Shown here: in pieces, positions 16,440 to 24,619 of the stretch
How positions within the stretch are numbered: the stretch's first letter is position 1
How the letters are laid out: each line of letters begins with the position of its first letter
From: Paenibacillus terricola
GTDB lineage: Bacteria; Bacillota; Bacilli; Paenibacillales; Paenibacillaceae
NCBI RefSeq assembly: GCF_014779765.1
Contig: NZ_JACXZA010000001.1
Span: 1,488,001 to 1,552,000, forward strand
Direction of reading: 5' to 3'
Length of the DNA stretch: 64,000 bases
Notes under the pieces: model-generated
Seen by the model: only the letters and a program-made list of their open reading frames with translations
What the model was told of the DNA's origin: nothing
Databases searched by the model: none
Position numbers and translations under genes: made by a program

Positions 16440-17831
16440 GTGACAACTTTAGAACGCATTCCATCTTGGAAGAAGTTAAGCCTCTTCGCCGTGACATGGC
16501 CAATATTCATCGACTCCGTTCTTCGGATGATGTTAGGCACAGTCGATGTATTCATGCTTAGCCGCATCTCGGATAAGACTACCGGGGCGGTAGGGATGGC
16601 CAACGAAATTATTTTCTTCTGTATTCTGATGTTTGGCTTCGTAGGAATCGGCACCAGCGTCGTCGTGTCCCAATATATTGGGGCGGGGCGTGAGAAAGAA
16701 GCGAGTCGGGTTTCGGCGCTCGCAATTACGATTAATCTCGCTTTCGGCATTCTCGTCAGTATCGCTCTCGTCTCGTTCGGCGAGCCGCTCATGCGGTTGA
16801 TGCAATTGAGTCAGGAGCAGATTGATATTGCAAGCAAGTATTTGAAAATCATCGGCGGCTTTATTTGGATCGAAGCGCTCTCTTACGCCGTATCTTCTGT
16901 CATTCGATCGAACGGCAATACGAAGAGCGTTATGTTCGTTACGCTCGGCGTAAACATCGTGCATATGACCGGCAACTACCTGCTCATCTTCGGTAACTTC
17001 GGGTTCCCAGAATGGGGAGTGACGGGTGCAGCGATCTCGACGGTTGTTAGCCGATTGCTTGGCATCATTGTACTATTCGTCATTCTTTACAGGAGCCTTC
17101 CTTCACGAATCAAGAATAGGGATTATGTAACATGGAACGGCTCTTATGTGAAACAAATTATGAGTGTTGGTCTGCCAGCTGCCGGTGAGCATTTGTCGTG
17201 GCAGTCGCAATACCTTATGGTTGTGAGCTTCGTGAACATGATTGGTGTCACTGCACTGAATACACACGTATATGTCATGAACGTATCGAACTATTTCATG
17301 GCGCTTGCGCTCGCGATAGGTGCGGGGACGGAAATTATTGTTGGGCAAATGGTTGGAGCGGGCGAGATGAAAGAGGCCTATAAGCGACTGATGAAAAGTG
17401 TGAAGATCAGCTTCCTCATTACATTCGTCATCGTTGGCATTGCCGCACTGTTCCGGCATGAAATTATCGGTTTGTTCACGAATGACCCAGATATTATCAC
17501 CGTCGGCGCGACGATCTTCCTGCTGTCCATCGTGCTGGAGCCAGGGCGGACATTCAACATCGTAATCATCAACTCGCTGCGTGCCGCCGGAGATGCGCGT
17601 TTCCCTGTTCTTATGGGAGTGGTATCGATGTGGGGTGTCTCCGTTCCGTTGTCGTACCTGCTTGGGGTTCACTTCGGGTTCGGACTGCTTGGCATCTGGA
17701 TTGCATTCGCCATTGACGAATGGCTGCGCGGCGTCCTGATGCTCCTCCGCTGGAGAAGCAGAAAATGGGAGAGCAAAGCGCTCGTGAAGCCTGTTTCTAC
17801 AACAGAAGCGGCTGTGACGACGCAAGTATAA
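16440..17831 (+). CDS. MATE family efflux transporter
   Basis: 463 residues with 12 membrane helices in two halves. Recognisable segments are GTVDVFMLSRISDKTTGAVG in the first half, VVVSQYIGAGREKEASR, and GQMVGAGEMKEAYKRL in the second half. MATE pumps export cationic drugs or metabolites by Na+ or H+ antiport. The start is GTG 16440, about 10 bases after TAGGAG. It is a single-gene unit closed by a strong terminator. Confidence 0.9.
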   Translation: MTTLERIPSWKKLSLFAVTWPIFIDSVLRMMLGTVDVFMLSRISDKTTGAVGMANEIIFFCILMFGFVGIGTSVVVSQYIGAGREKEASRVSALAITINLAFGILVSIALVSFGEPLMRLMQLSQEQIDIASKYLKIIGGFIWIEALSYAVSSVIRSNGNTKSVMFVTLGVNIVHMTGNYLLIFGNFGFPEWGVTGAAISTVVSRLLGIIVLFVILYRSLPSRIKNRDYVTWNGSYVKQIMSVGLPAAGEHLSWQSQYLMVVSFVNMIGVTALNTHVYVMNVSNYFMALALAIGAGTEIIVGQMVGAGEMKEAYKRLMKSVKISFLITFVIVGIAALFRHEIIGLFTNDPDIITVGATIFLLSIVLEPGRTFNIVIINSLRAAGDARFPVLMGVVSMWGVSVPLSYLLGVHFGFGLLGIWIAFAIDEWLRGVLMLLRWRSRKWESKALVKPVSTTEAAVTTQV

Positions 17832-17866
17832 GATATTGGTACTCACTAACGACGAATACAAAATAA

Positions 17867-17905
17867 GCAAGAGGCATTCCTGTGATGGAATGTCTCTTGC
17901 TTTTA
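17867..17905 (+). terminator. rho-independent terminator
   Basis: GCAAGAGGCATTCC and GGAATGTCTCTTGC form a 14-bp stem with one G-T pair around TGTGAT, followed by TTTTATT. Confidence 0.85.
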
Positions 17906-17933
17906 TTGAGGGTATAGACAGCCACAGGGCTCG

Positions 17934-18422
17934 TTACTTAATAAAATCAAACGACTGCCGATTCACATGAAGCGTGCCGGTACGAATCCACTCAACGGCT
18001 TGAAGGACGAGAGGAGAGGCATTATCCGGCGTCACTTCATCGAGCGCCACCCAGAGTGCGCCATTTGAATCTTGTTCGTCGAAAGCTTCGACCTCATCAT
18101 TTAATTCCGCGGTTTCAACTGTTACCGTATATAGCATCGCAATATGATGAACGGTCTCTAGCTCATTGCGGAAGTACCAGGTCGTAGCAAAGTCGCACAC
18201 GCCGATTGACTTCATTTCACGAACGGTACAGCCCGTTTCTTCGCGAAACTCTCTAATCACGCCCTCTTGCAATGATTCCTCATTTTCCAACCTTCCGCCT
18301 GGAAGATCGTAACGTCCTGAGTAAGGTCCGAGTATTTTGCGAATGACCAGTATGCGATTGTTCGTGATGCAAATGCCATATACACCTGTGTGACGATGAA
18401 ATAATGATGCTTTCTCTGCCAT
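17934..18422 (-). CDS. Nudix hydrolase
   Basis: 162 residues. The Nudix box is complete: GGRLENEESLQEGVIREFRE followed by ETGC. The context YSGRYDLPGG is typical of the MutT-like group that hydrolyses modified or signalling nucleoside diphosphates. The substrate is unknown. It lies 51 bp downstream of the VOC gene on the same strand and may be co-transcribed with it. Confidence 0.9.
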   Translation of the reverse strand: MAEKASLFHRHTGVYGICITNNRILVIRKILGPYSGRYDLPGGRLENEESLQEGVIREFREETGCTVREMKSIGVCDFATTWYFRNELETVHHIAMLYTVTVETAELNDEVEAFDEQDSNGALWVALDEVTPDNASPLVLQAVEWIRTGTLHVNRQSFDFIK

Positions 18423-18473
18423 ACGATAGCCCCCTGAATAATTAGCTGCAAGACAAAGTCCGGAAGATGATGT

Positions 18474-18848
18474 TTATAACCACTCGAGAAACTCGATTCG
18501 ATTACCGAACGGATCGTTCACAAAGAACCTTCGAATATTCTCTTCCGTACGCGCATCGTCATCCGTAACGTTTACGCCTTGCTGAATGACATGCTGCCGC
18601 AGCAAATCAAGATTGTGCACATGAAAGGCAGGGTGAGCTTTGGTTGCGGGTGTAAAATCCTTCTGTACGCCAATGTGCACCTGATGCGCACCGCATCGGT
18701 ACCAGACACCTCCGCGAGCTTGAAGCGCTTCAGGCTTCGGCAGTTCCTGCCAGCCCAGAATACCTCCGAAGAATGCGCGAGCCTTCGTCTCACAGCCTTC
18801 TGGGGCAGCCAATTGGACATGATCAATGCCAGCGAATGTGAACAACAT
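18474..18848 (-). CDS. VOC family protein (glyoxalase fold)
   Basis: 124 residues with two beta-alpha-beta-beta-beta modules: IDHVQLAAPEGCETKARAFF at the start and FFVNDPFGNRIEFLEW at the end. Conserved His and Glu positions (HVQ, HIG, FHV, IEF) are consistent with a metal site. Typical members are lyases, dioxygenases or resistance proteins; the substrate is unknown. A good GAGGTGATT ribosome site precedes the start. Confidence 0.85.
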   Translation of the reverse strand: MLFTFAGIDHVQLAAPEGCETKARAFFGGILGWQELPKPEALQARGGVWYRCGAHQVHIGVQKDFTPATKAHPAFHVHNLDLLRQHVIQQGVNVTDDDARTEENIRRFFVNDPFGNRIEFLEWL

Positions 18849-19221
18849 AGAATCACCTCGTTAGTTTCGTTAGATAAAACAGAGTTTTACTTTTGTATTT
18901 GATTCTATTGTACTCTGTTCTTCCACATTCTGCTATCCCTAATGCGATCATAGCTTTCGTTCTTACTTGTAGGGATAGACGTTGCAACAATGAACAGAAA
19001 GTGGGAGGAACATGTGCTGGACCATTGTCTAGCAAGCTTATAGGACTGTGGATTTGATCTGAAGTTTACTGGACGCAAGCTTGTGCCTTACGATATCTAC
19101 GTTATTTCGTCACACATCTGGACTTGTTACGTTAACGTGTCGAATGGTAAAATGCTTGAAGTCGCGTTATACGATACAAGATACATATTTGAGCCAAAGG
19201 TGGACATATATTGTGGGGAAA
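18849..19221. other. 373-bp gap without a convincing gene
   Basis: This gap separates the divergent VOC gene and Nudix-like gene. It holds the promoter region of both. A 10-bp palindrome ACGTTAACGT is at 19129-19138, close to a possible -10 (GGTAAAATG). I see no RNA gene or repeat. Confidence 0.5.
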
Positions 19222-19830
19222 ATGGACGAGATCATCCTAGTCGTACCAAGAGAGAAATTGTTTGCGAATGAGACGCTTCACTTTCATGGCGTAGAGCAGG
19301 AGAAGCATAATGTCGATGTGTTGGCTGCCAATATCGCTGACAACTACTCGACGATGCGCCGCGGCGATGCGGAGGAGAATGCTGCGTACAAACAGCCGAT
19401 TCCATATTGCGTCATTCGCAGAGACAGCGATATCTACATGTATCGGAGACTTGGAGGCGGTGGCGAAGCTCGTCTATTCGATAAGCTGTCGATCGGCGCC
19501 GGCGGCCATATGAATGATAATCCAGAGCTGCCGAGTTTCGCTGCTGTTCTGCAGGATAATCTGTCTCGCGAGCTGGAGGAAGAGCTGGAGATTAAGTCCT
19601 CGAGCCGTACATTCACGACGGTTGGCTTCATTAATGATGATGAGAATGAGGTGGGCAAAGTCCATATCGGACTGCTCGTCATTCTCGATATTGACGCGGA
19701 TGGGGAAGTAAATGTCCGTGAGACCGATCAGCTAGAGGGTCAGTGGATTACAGTAGAACAGCTCCGGGAAGAGACGATTTACTCGAAGCTTGAATCTTGG
19801 TCGCAGATTGTTACGAATGTACTAAGATAA
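19222..19830 (+). CDS. Nudix-superfamily protein (predicted phosphohydrolase)
   Basis: 202 residues. Residues about 75-200 form a Nudix-like fold with a spaced variant of the box: GAGGHMNDNPELPSF, then DNLSRELEEELEI, where the R-E-L-x-E-E core is kept but the spacing after the glycine is longer than in classical Nudix enzymes. It fits the group often annotated as phosphoesterase or NUDIX. The ATG at 19222 after GTGGGGAAA is chosen; the frame extends upstream to 19081 without a good start. The NO-synthase gene follows closely. Confidence 0.75.
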   Translation: MDEIILVVPREKLFANETLHFHGVEQEKHNVDVLAANIADNYSTMRRGDAEENAAYKQPIPYCVIRRDSDIYMYRRLGGGGEARLFDKLSIGAGGHMNDNPELPSFAAVLQDNLSRELEEELEIKSSSRTFTTVGFINDDENEVGKVHIGLLVILDIDADGEVNVRETDQLEGQWITVEQLREETIYSKLESWSQIVTNVLR

Positions 19831-19870
19831 GCATACATGGAGTGTGCAAGGTTGGAGGCGCAGCAGGAAG

Positions 19871-20992
19871 ATGATTGAACTTACAATGGAACAACAGCAG
19901 CTCATGGACCGAGCGGCTGCCTTCATCCGTCAATGCTATCAAGAGCTTGCCATAGATGAAGCACAGACAGAACTTAGAATGACTGAGGTAATGAAGCAAA
20001 TTGTTAACTCGGGTACCTATCGACATACCACAGAAGAACTGACTCATGGCGCTCGACTTGCATGGCGCAATAGCAATCGCTGTATTGGGAGGCTGTTCTG
20101 GCAATCCCTTGCCGTATTGGATGCACGTGAGGTTGAGTCTTCCGATGAGGCGGCAGAGGCCGTATTCGAGCATATGGCGTTTGCAACGAATAACGGTCGA
20201 ATTCGGCCGGCGATCACAATATTCGCGCAAGAGCAGGAACACGGTGGCGGACGCAGTAACAATCTTCGTATCTGGAATCATCAGCTTGTACGATATGCAG
20301 GTTATGAGCAGCCGGACGGTACGGTCGTTGGCGATCCGCTTTCGGTACCTTTTACTCGTGTCTGTGAGTCGCTTGGTTGGAAAGGCGAAGGAACACCTTT
20401 CGATGTGCTCCCTCTCGTGATTGGTCCTTCTAATGGAACGCCTGCGGTGTATGAGATTCCAGAGGAACTGGTGCTGCAGGTGCCGCTTATACATCCAACC
20501 GAGCCGCGCTTCTCAGCGCTTGCGCTGCAATGGTATGCTGTACCTTTCATATCGGACATGGCACTTGAGATTGGCGGCATCCGTTATCCGGCTGCGCCAT
20601 TCAATGGCTGGTATATGGGGACGGAGATTGGTGCCCGGAATCTGTCGGATGTCAGTAGATACAACAAGCTGCGTCCAATTGCAGAGCTGTTCGGATACGA
20701 CATGACGACGAATACGTCACTGTGGAAAGATCGGGCACTCGTCGAGCTGAACGCCGCAGTACTTCATTCCTACAAAAGCGCCGGAGTCAGCATTGTGGAT
20801 CATCATACCGCCGCAGAGCAGTTCGGCCGATTCGAACAGCAGGAACTTGCCGCAGGCCGATCGGTCACAGGCAGATGGTCATGGCTGATTCCGCCGATGT
20901 CACCATCTGCGACGCCAATCTGGCACCGCGGGTTTGATAATACGGAGCGTGAGCCTCGATTCAGCTATCAACCGAAACCTTATTCGACATAA
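19871..20992 (+). CDS. nos: bacterial nitric oxide synthase, oxygenase domain
   Basis: 373 residues, the usual size for bacterial NOS (about 360-375). The haem-thiolate cysteine is in RNSNRCIGRLFW (Cys71), and the arginine and pterin site stretch is seen in FNGWYMGTEIGARNL and DHHTAAEQF, with WSWLIPPMSPS at the C-terminus. The enzyme makes NO from L-arginine with haem and a pterin, using cellular reductases because the flavin reductase domain is absent. In bacilli NO protects from oxidative stress and some antibiotics. ATG 19871 is the likely start; a GTG at 19844 is in frame. The Nudix-like gene lies 40 bp upstream. Confidence 0.95.
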   Translation: MIELTMEQQQLMDRAAAFIRQCYQELAIDEAQTELRMTEVMKQIVNSGTYRHTTEELTHGARLAWRNSNRCIGRLFWQSLAVLDAREVESSDEAAEAVFEHMAFATNNGRIRPAITIFAQEQEHGGGRSNNLRIWNHQLVRYAGYEQPDGTVVGDPLSVPFTRVCESLGWKGEGTPFDVLPLVIGPSNGTPAVYEIPEELVLQVPLIHPTEPRFSALALQWYAVPFISDMALEIGGIRYPAAPFNGWYMGTEIGARNLSDVSRYNKLRPIAELFGYDMTTNTSLWKDRALVELNAAVLHSYKSAGVSIVDHHTAAEQFGRFEQQELAAGRSVTGRWSWLIPPMSPSATPIWHRGFDNTEREPRFSYQPKPYST

Positions 20993-21212
20993 TCGCATAC
21001 GAGTGCCTGAACAGATAGACGATTCAGCAGAATCAGATTTGGGTAAACAGAATATGCGCTTTCGGACAAGGGATGGCTATACAAAATGGTTAGTACGGTC
21101 GTACAATGCTTGTATACGGATTGAAGGCGTAATTATTGTGCCTGCACAGAAGGAATGAAGATGAACGAGTTGAAAGAGTAACAATGTAATCCATGTTGTA
21201 GGAGGTTCATTC

Positions 21213-22010
21213 ATGACTGATATTGTCAAAGCGGTCATCATGGGCATCGTGGAAGGACTTACTGAGTTTCTGCCAGTATCCTCGACGGGCCATATGATCG
21301 TAACAGGAAACGTTCTTGACTTCTTAGGCGACCCTGAGGGCAACAGGGCAACGACATTCGAGGTTGTCGTACAGTTGGGGGCCGTGCTTGCCGTATTGGT
21401 GTTGTACTGGAAGCGTTTCTTGAAGCTGCTTAGTTTCAATCTGAAAGCGCCAGGCCTTAATATTTTACATATCATCATAGGTATGTTCCCTGCGAGCGTT
21501 CTGGGTCTCTTGCTGCATGACTTCATTAAAGATTATTTGTTTGGTCCCAAAACAGTCGTCGTCAGCTTAATTGCCGGTGGTTTATTACTGATCGGGGCCG
21601 AGAAGGTTCGACGTAAACCATCTGCAGAAACGCTTGATGATATTACCTATCGGCAGGCTTTGGGAATCGGCTGTTTCCAAATATTGTCCTTGTGGTCCGG
21701 TTTCTCGCGTTCGGGCTCGACGATGGCTGGCGGTATGTTCTTCGGCGTTAGTAAGGCCGCGGCTGCGGAATTTACGTTCCTCATGTCCGTTCCGATCATG
21801 CTTGGCGCAAGCGGTGTCGATCTGCTGAAAAACCACGATGCGCTGGTGGCGAGTGATGCCGGATTGTTCCTGGCGGGTCTGTTCACGTCGTTCGTCGTAG
21901 CTATGATCGCAATCGTAACGTTCTTGAACCTCGTTAAGCGTCTAAGCCTGACTTGGTTTGCTTACTACCGTTTCGTTCTTGCTATATTGGTATTCCTGCT
22001 CGTCGTGTAA
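21213..22010 (+). CDS. uppP: undecaprenyl-diphosphate phosphatase
   Basis: 265 residues with about eight membrane helices. Both family motifs are present: EGLTEFLPVSSTGH near the N-terminus and SGFSRSGSTMAGG in the middle. UppP (BacA) dephosphorylates undecaprenyl pyrophosphate to recycle the lipid carrier for wall synthesis and gives bacitracin resistance when abundant. A strong AGGAGG site precedes the ATG. It is a monocistronic unit followed by a terminator. Confidence 0.97.
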   Translation: MTDIVKAVIMGIVEGLTEFLPVSSTGHMIVTGNVLDFLGDPEGNRATTFEVVVQLGAVLAVLVLYWKRFLKLLSFNLKAPGLNILHIIIGMFPASVLGLLLHDFIKDYLFGPKTVVVSLIAGGLLLIGAEKVRRKPSAETLDDITYRQALGIGCFQILSLWSGFSRSGSTMAGGMFFGVSKAAAAEFTFLMSVPIMLGASGVDLLKNHDALVASDAGLFLAGLFTSFVVAMIAIVTFLNLVKRLSLTWFAYYRFVLAILVFLLVV

Positions 22011-22034
22011 TCGATATCGAGCATGCTTCAAGAG

Positions 22035-22069
22035 AGCTGCGTTCGGCTTAGGCCGGATGCAGCTTTTTT
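22035..22069 (+). terminator. rho-independent terminator
   Basis: AGCTGCGTTCGGC pairs with GCCGGATGCAGCT (two G-T pairs) around TTA-G, followed by six T, after uppP. Confidence 0.75.
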
Positions 22070-22135
22070 GTGTTTCAGCAACCTTTTCCAATTGTTTACG
22101 TCTATGGGAGAAGGATGAGCATGGGAGGTTGAACG

Positions 22136-23056
22136 ATGAGGGTTAGGTTTGTTGTGATCATTGGAGTGCTCATAATAGGTATGCTGACCGCTTGCGGTGA
22201 TAGGAATACAATGCTGCCACAAGAGGATTTGAAGGACCATAATTTGCAGACGGAGTCTGCTTCTAATGATAGTGTGGACTCTGAGGAGCAGGAGAGCGAA
22301 ACGCCGACTCCGCCTGTTCCAAGAGATTTGCTGAAGGCTGAGATCGCCTTGTCGTACCAGCCAGTTGAGGTGGGAGAACTGGAGAAAGTAAAGGTTAAGG
22401 ATAGCTGGAAGCTGACGAAGACGGTGGATTTTGGACATATCAATGGGGAATCGGTCTCGTTATCCGTCTACCAAGAACAAGACGAGACAGCCTTCTGCTA
22501 CGAGAGTTATTTGCGGGTTGTACTGCTTGATTATATGGGAGAACACTATACAAATAGGGATTGCGGCAATACGAGCCTCGAGGAGTCCGACCACCCTGAA
22601 CAAGGAGGATCATTGGTACTGCTTGACTATAAGTCAACAGATGAAGCCGGCCCGATAATCATTCTTGGAGCGGTGGACAGCGGAGCTAATGGGCCTGGCT
22701 TGATGACCTACTATGTATATGATGTTGCGCAGGATTGTTGGTATAGCTTTACACAATGGGGACTTCCATCTGTAAGCGATCTGGATGATGACGGTACATC
22801 GGAACTTGTGTTTCAGTTTCAAGGGCTGCATATGCATCCACCTGATGTGAGTTTCGGCCGGTGGAACGATTCGAGGCTGGAAATAACGCCTACAGTCACA
22901 GAACTTCTCAGGCTGACAAACCAATATTACAATTCGGCAACAGTGGAAGATGGATTAATACAAGTGACACTCGATGCTTGGGAAGAGTTTGATCAAACCG
23001 AATCGGCCAGTTACAAGTTTACTCCTGAGCGGTTGATTCGGGTTGATGGGGCATAG
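22136..23056 (+). CDS. putative lipoprotein
   Basis: 306 residues. The N-terminus is a lipoprotein signal: a hydrophobic run ending in the lipobox LTAC, with lipidation at Cys20, then an acidic, Ser/Glu-rich linker. The mature part has an SDLDDDGTSELVFQF segment that resembles the DxDGxxD calcium-binding or FG-GAP-like repeats of surface proteins. The protein should sit on the outer face of the membrane. I do not recognise a named family. The next gene starts 55 bp later. Confidence 0.75.
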   Translation: MRVRFVVIIGVLIIGMLTACGDRNTMLPQEDLKDHNLQTESASNDSVDSEEQESETPTPPVPRDLLKAEIALSYQPVEVGELEKVKVKDSWKLTKTVDFGHINGESVSLSVYQEQDETAFCYESYLRVVLLDYMGEHYTNRDCGNTSLEESDHPEQGGSLVLLDYKSTDEAGPIIILGAVDSGANGPGLMTYYVYDVAQDCWYSFTQWGLPSVSDLDDDGTSELVFQFQGLHMHPPDVSFGRWNDSRLEITPTVTELLRLTNQYYNSATVEDGLIQVTLDAWEEFDQTESASYKFTPERLIRVDGA

Positions 23057-23111
23057 AAGCGGATTGTTAGGCTTTCTGCAGTATTTTTACACAGGAAGGA
23101 AGGGGATTCCC

Positions 23112-23804
23112 ATGAGAAACAAATCACGATCGATTCTTCTGATGTTAGCCGCAATGGTGATTATAACGGTCGTATTTCCTTTAGTGGGTGCGGAACGTGT
23201 ATATGCGTGTTCATGTGCGACATACCCGGAGCTTGGGAATGAGCTCGATTCGAGATCGGCTGTGTTCGCTGGTGAAGTGTCGAGCATCGATACGGTAGGT
23301 CGGAACGATGGACTCGTAAGCTCGGCCGATCCGGTACTTGTTACTTTCGAAGTGTCGAAGGTATGGAAAGGGTCGATAGAGAAGGAAACGGTCGTTCGAA
23401 CGGTTCGGGATGAAGTCAGCTGTGGCTATACGTTCACGCTTGGCAGCTCATATCTCGTATTCGCTGATAAGGATAGTGACGTTGTCCGAACGGGTTTATG
23501 TACGGGGACTCAGCCATTAACGGAATTTAACGCAAAGCAACTGGATGACCTCGTTCAGCCCTATGATCCGCAGGACGATCGTCAAGGTACGGATGGACGG
23601 ATATTTGACCATGGCCGACAGGTAGGAACGCAGCAAGCGCTTCGTCCGGTAGATGTAACGCATGAGGGTGGCGTCGTTACAGTCATGCATGAGAAACACG
23701 AGCGCGAGAATTCCACGCCGCAGGGATATATCTTCCTGGCGTTTGCATTCGTAGCAGTGCTATCAGCGGCAGTCGGGTTCAAGATTGGCGGCAATCGAAA
23801 ATAG
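23112..23804 (+). CDS. secreted TIMP/NTR-like protein with C-terminal membrane anchor
   Basis: 230 residues. A signal peptide ends near VYA-CSC. The mature protein begins CSCATYPELGNELDSRSAVF, the start of the netrin/TIMP-like fold of bacteria; Cys at the new N-terminus and in EVSCGYTF and TGLCTG suit its disulfides. A single helix near the C-terminus (YIFLAFAFVAVLSAAVGFKI) anchors it. The role is unknown; TIMP-like bacterial proteins may bind metalloproteases. ATG 23112 follows AAGGGGA; an in-frame start at 23043 lies in the previous gene. A copy of a 15-bp repeat covers the stop codon. Confidence 0.75.
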   Translation: MRNKSRSILLMLAAMVIITVVFPLVGAERVYACSCATYPELGNELDSRSAVFAGEVSSIDTVGRNDGLVSSADPVLVTFEVSKVWKGSIEKETVVRTVRDEVSCGYTFTLGSSYLVFADKDSDVVRTGLCTGTQPLTEFNAKQLDDLVQPYDPQDDRQGTDGRIFDHGRQVGTQQALRPVDVTHEGGVVTVMHEKHERENSTPQGYIFLAFAFVAVLSAAVGFKIGGNRK

Positions 23805-23814
23805 GGGCGAACGG
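23800..23814. repeat. 15-bp direct repeat, left copy
   Basis: AATAGGGGCGAACGG, overlapping the stop of the TIMP-like gene, is repeated exactly at 24557-24571. The two copies bracket 742 bp with the AT-rich gene at 23873. Confidence 0.7.
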
Positions 23815-23872
23815 CAAAAATTGAGCACTTGACTTGTATGGTGTAGGTACTTGGTAAAGGGAGTTTTTTGAA

Positions 23873-24430
23873 ATGAAGATGACTAAAAAATTCATTCTAT
23901 CTATGAGTGCAACCTTACTGCTAACGGCCACAGGGCTTGCTGTTTGGGCGAAAAGTGATGATAAACCGAGTGAAACAGTAAATGGAACACCAATTACCAG
24001 CACAAGTTATATCTCTGAACACAAGTCGTATAAAGAAAGAAGAACCCCTGAATTATATAATGAGTCGATGAAGAAGTGGGAACATGCAAAAGACAAAGCA
24101 ATAAATGAAATTTTGTCTGATGATGCCACTGTAAAAACCGAAAAGTGGTCAATAATTCCAAGTGCCGATTTTGATATTGAATTTACGAACTACCTCTCAC
24201 AAGACGAATCAAATAGTTTCAAGGACGCATTGTTCAGTGATGAACGAAAAAATAATCTTTCTGTTGGAGATCATTTGCCGGCGTTGCTGTTAAATGAAAA
24301 GAAGGATCGTGCTATTCTTACATGGCTTAAAGGAACTGGAGAAACTGCAGTAATCCAAATAAAATCAAAGACAGATGATTCAGGAAATCGTACATGGTAT
24401 GTATATGGAAAAGCTATAATAAAAAAATAG
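23873..24430 (+). CDS. secreted hypothetical protein, AT-rich
   Basis: 185 residues with a signal peptide (MTKKFILSMSATLLLTATGL) cut near VWA-KS, then a lysine-rich mature domain. No family recognised. The codons are clearly richer in A and T than those of the genes on both sides. The gene is enclosed by exact 15-bp direct repeats, so it appears to be an insertion between the TIMP-like gene and its original terminator. The ATG follows GGGAG by about 9 bases. Confidence 0.65.
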   Translation: MKMTKKFILSMSATLLLTATGLAVWAKSDDKPSETVNGTPITSTSYISEHKSYKERRTPELYNESMKKWEHAKDKAINEILSDDATVKTEKWSIIPSADFDIEFTNYLSQDESNSFKDALFSDERKNNLSVGDHLPALLLNEKKDRAILTWLKGTGETAVIQIKSKTDDSGNRTWYVYGKAIIKK

Positions 24431-24556
24431 CAAAGTATATAGATTAACACGGGCGACAACAGCGAGCAGCCTGGTAACGATCTCCCAAAATATAATGAAT
24501 CGAGTGAGATCCCTTACAATGAAATCGAAAGGCTCTTTCAATACACCTTGAATGAT

Positions 24557-24571
24557 AATAGGGGCGAACGG
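24557..24571. repeat. 15-bp direct repeat, right copy
   Basis: AATAGGGGCGAACGG, identical to 23800-23814. This copy is the left arm of the hairpin at 24560-24593; the left copy has no matching right arm. Confidence 0.7.
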
Positions 24572-24593
24572 TTAATCGTTCGGCCCCTTTTTT
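24560..24593. terminator. rho-independent terminator
   Basis: AGGGGCGAACG pairs with CGTTCGGCCCCT (one bulged base) around GTTAAT, followed by six T on the plus strand. Confidence 0.75.
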
Positions 24594-24619
24594 CTTGTTT
24601 GAGGTAGAAGGTGCTGCGA

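Noticed and set aside
19129-19138. ACGTTAACGT palindrome before the Nudix-like gene
   Set aside because: Only 10 bp and a single copy; too weak to call an operator.
22136-23804. Lipoprotein and TIMP-like genes as one overlapping pair
   Set aside because: The overlap exists only with the early in-frame start at 23043; ATG 23112 with AAGGGGA is the better start.
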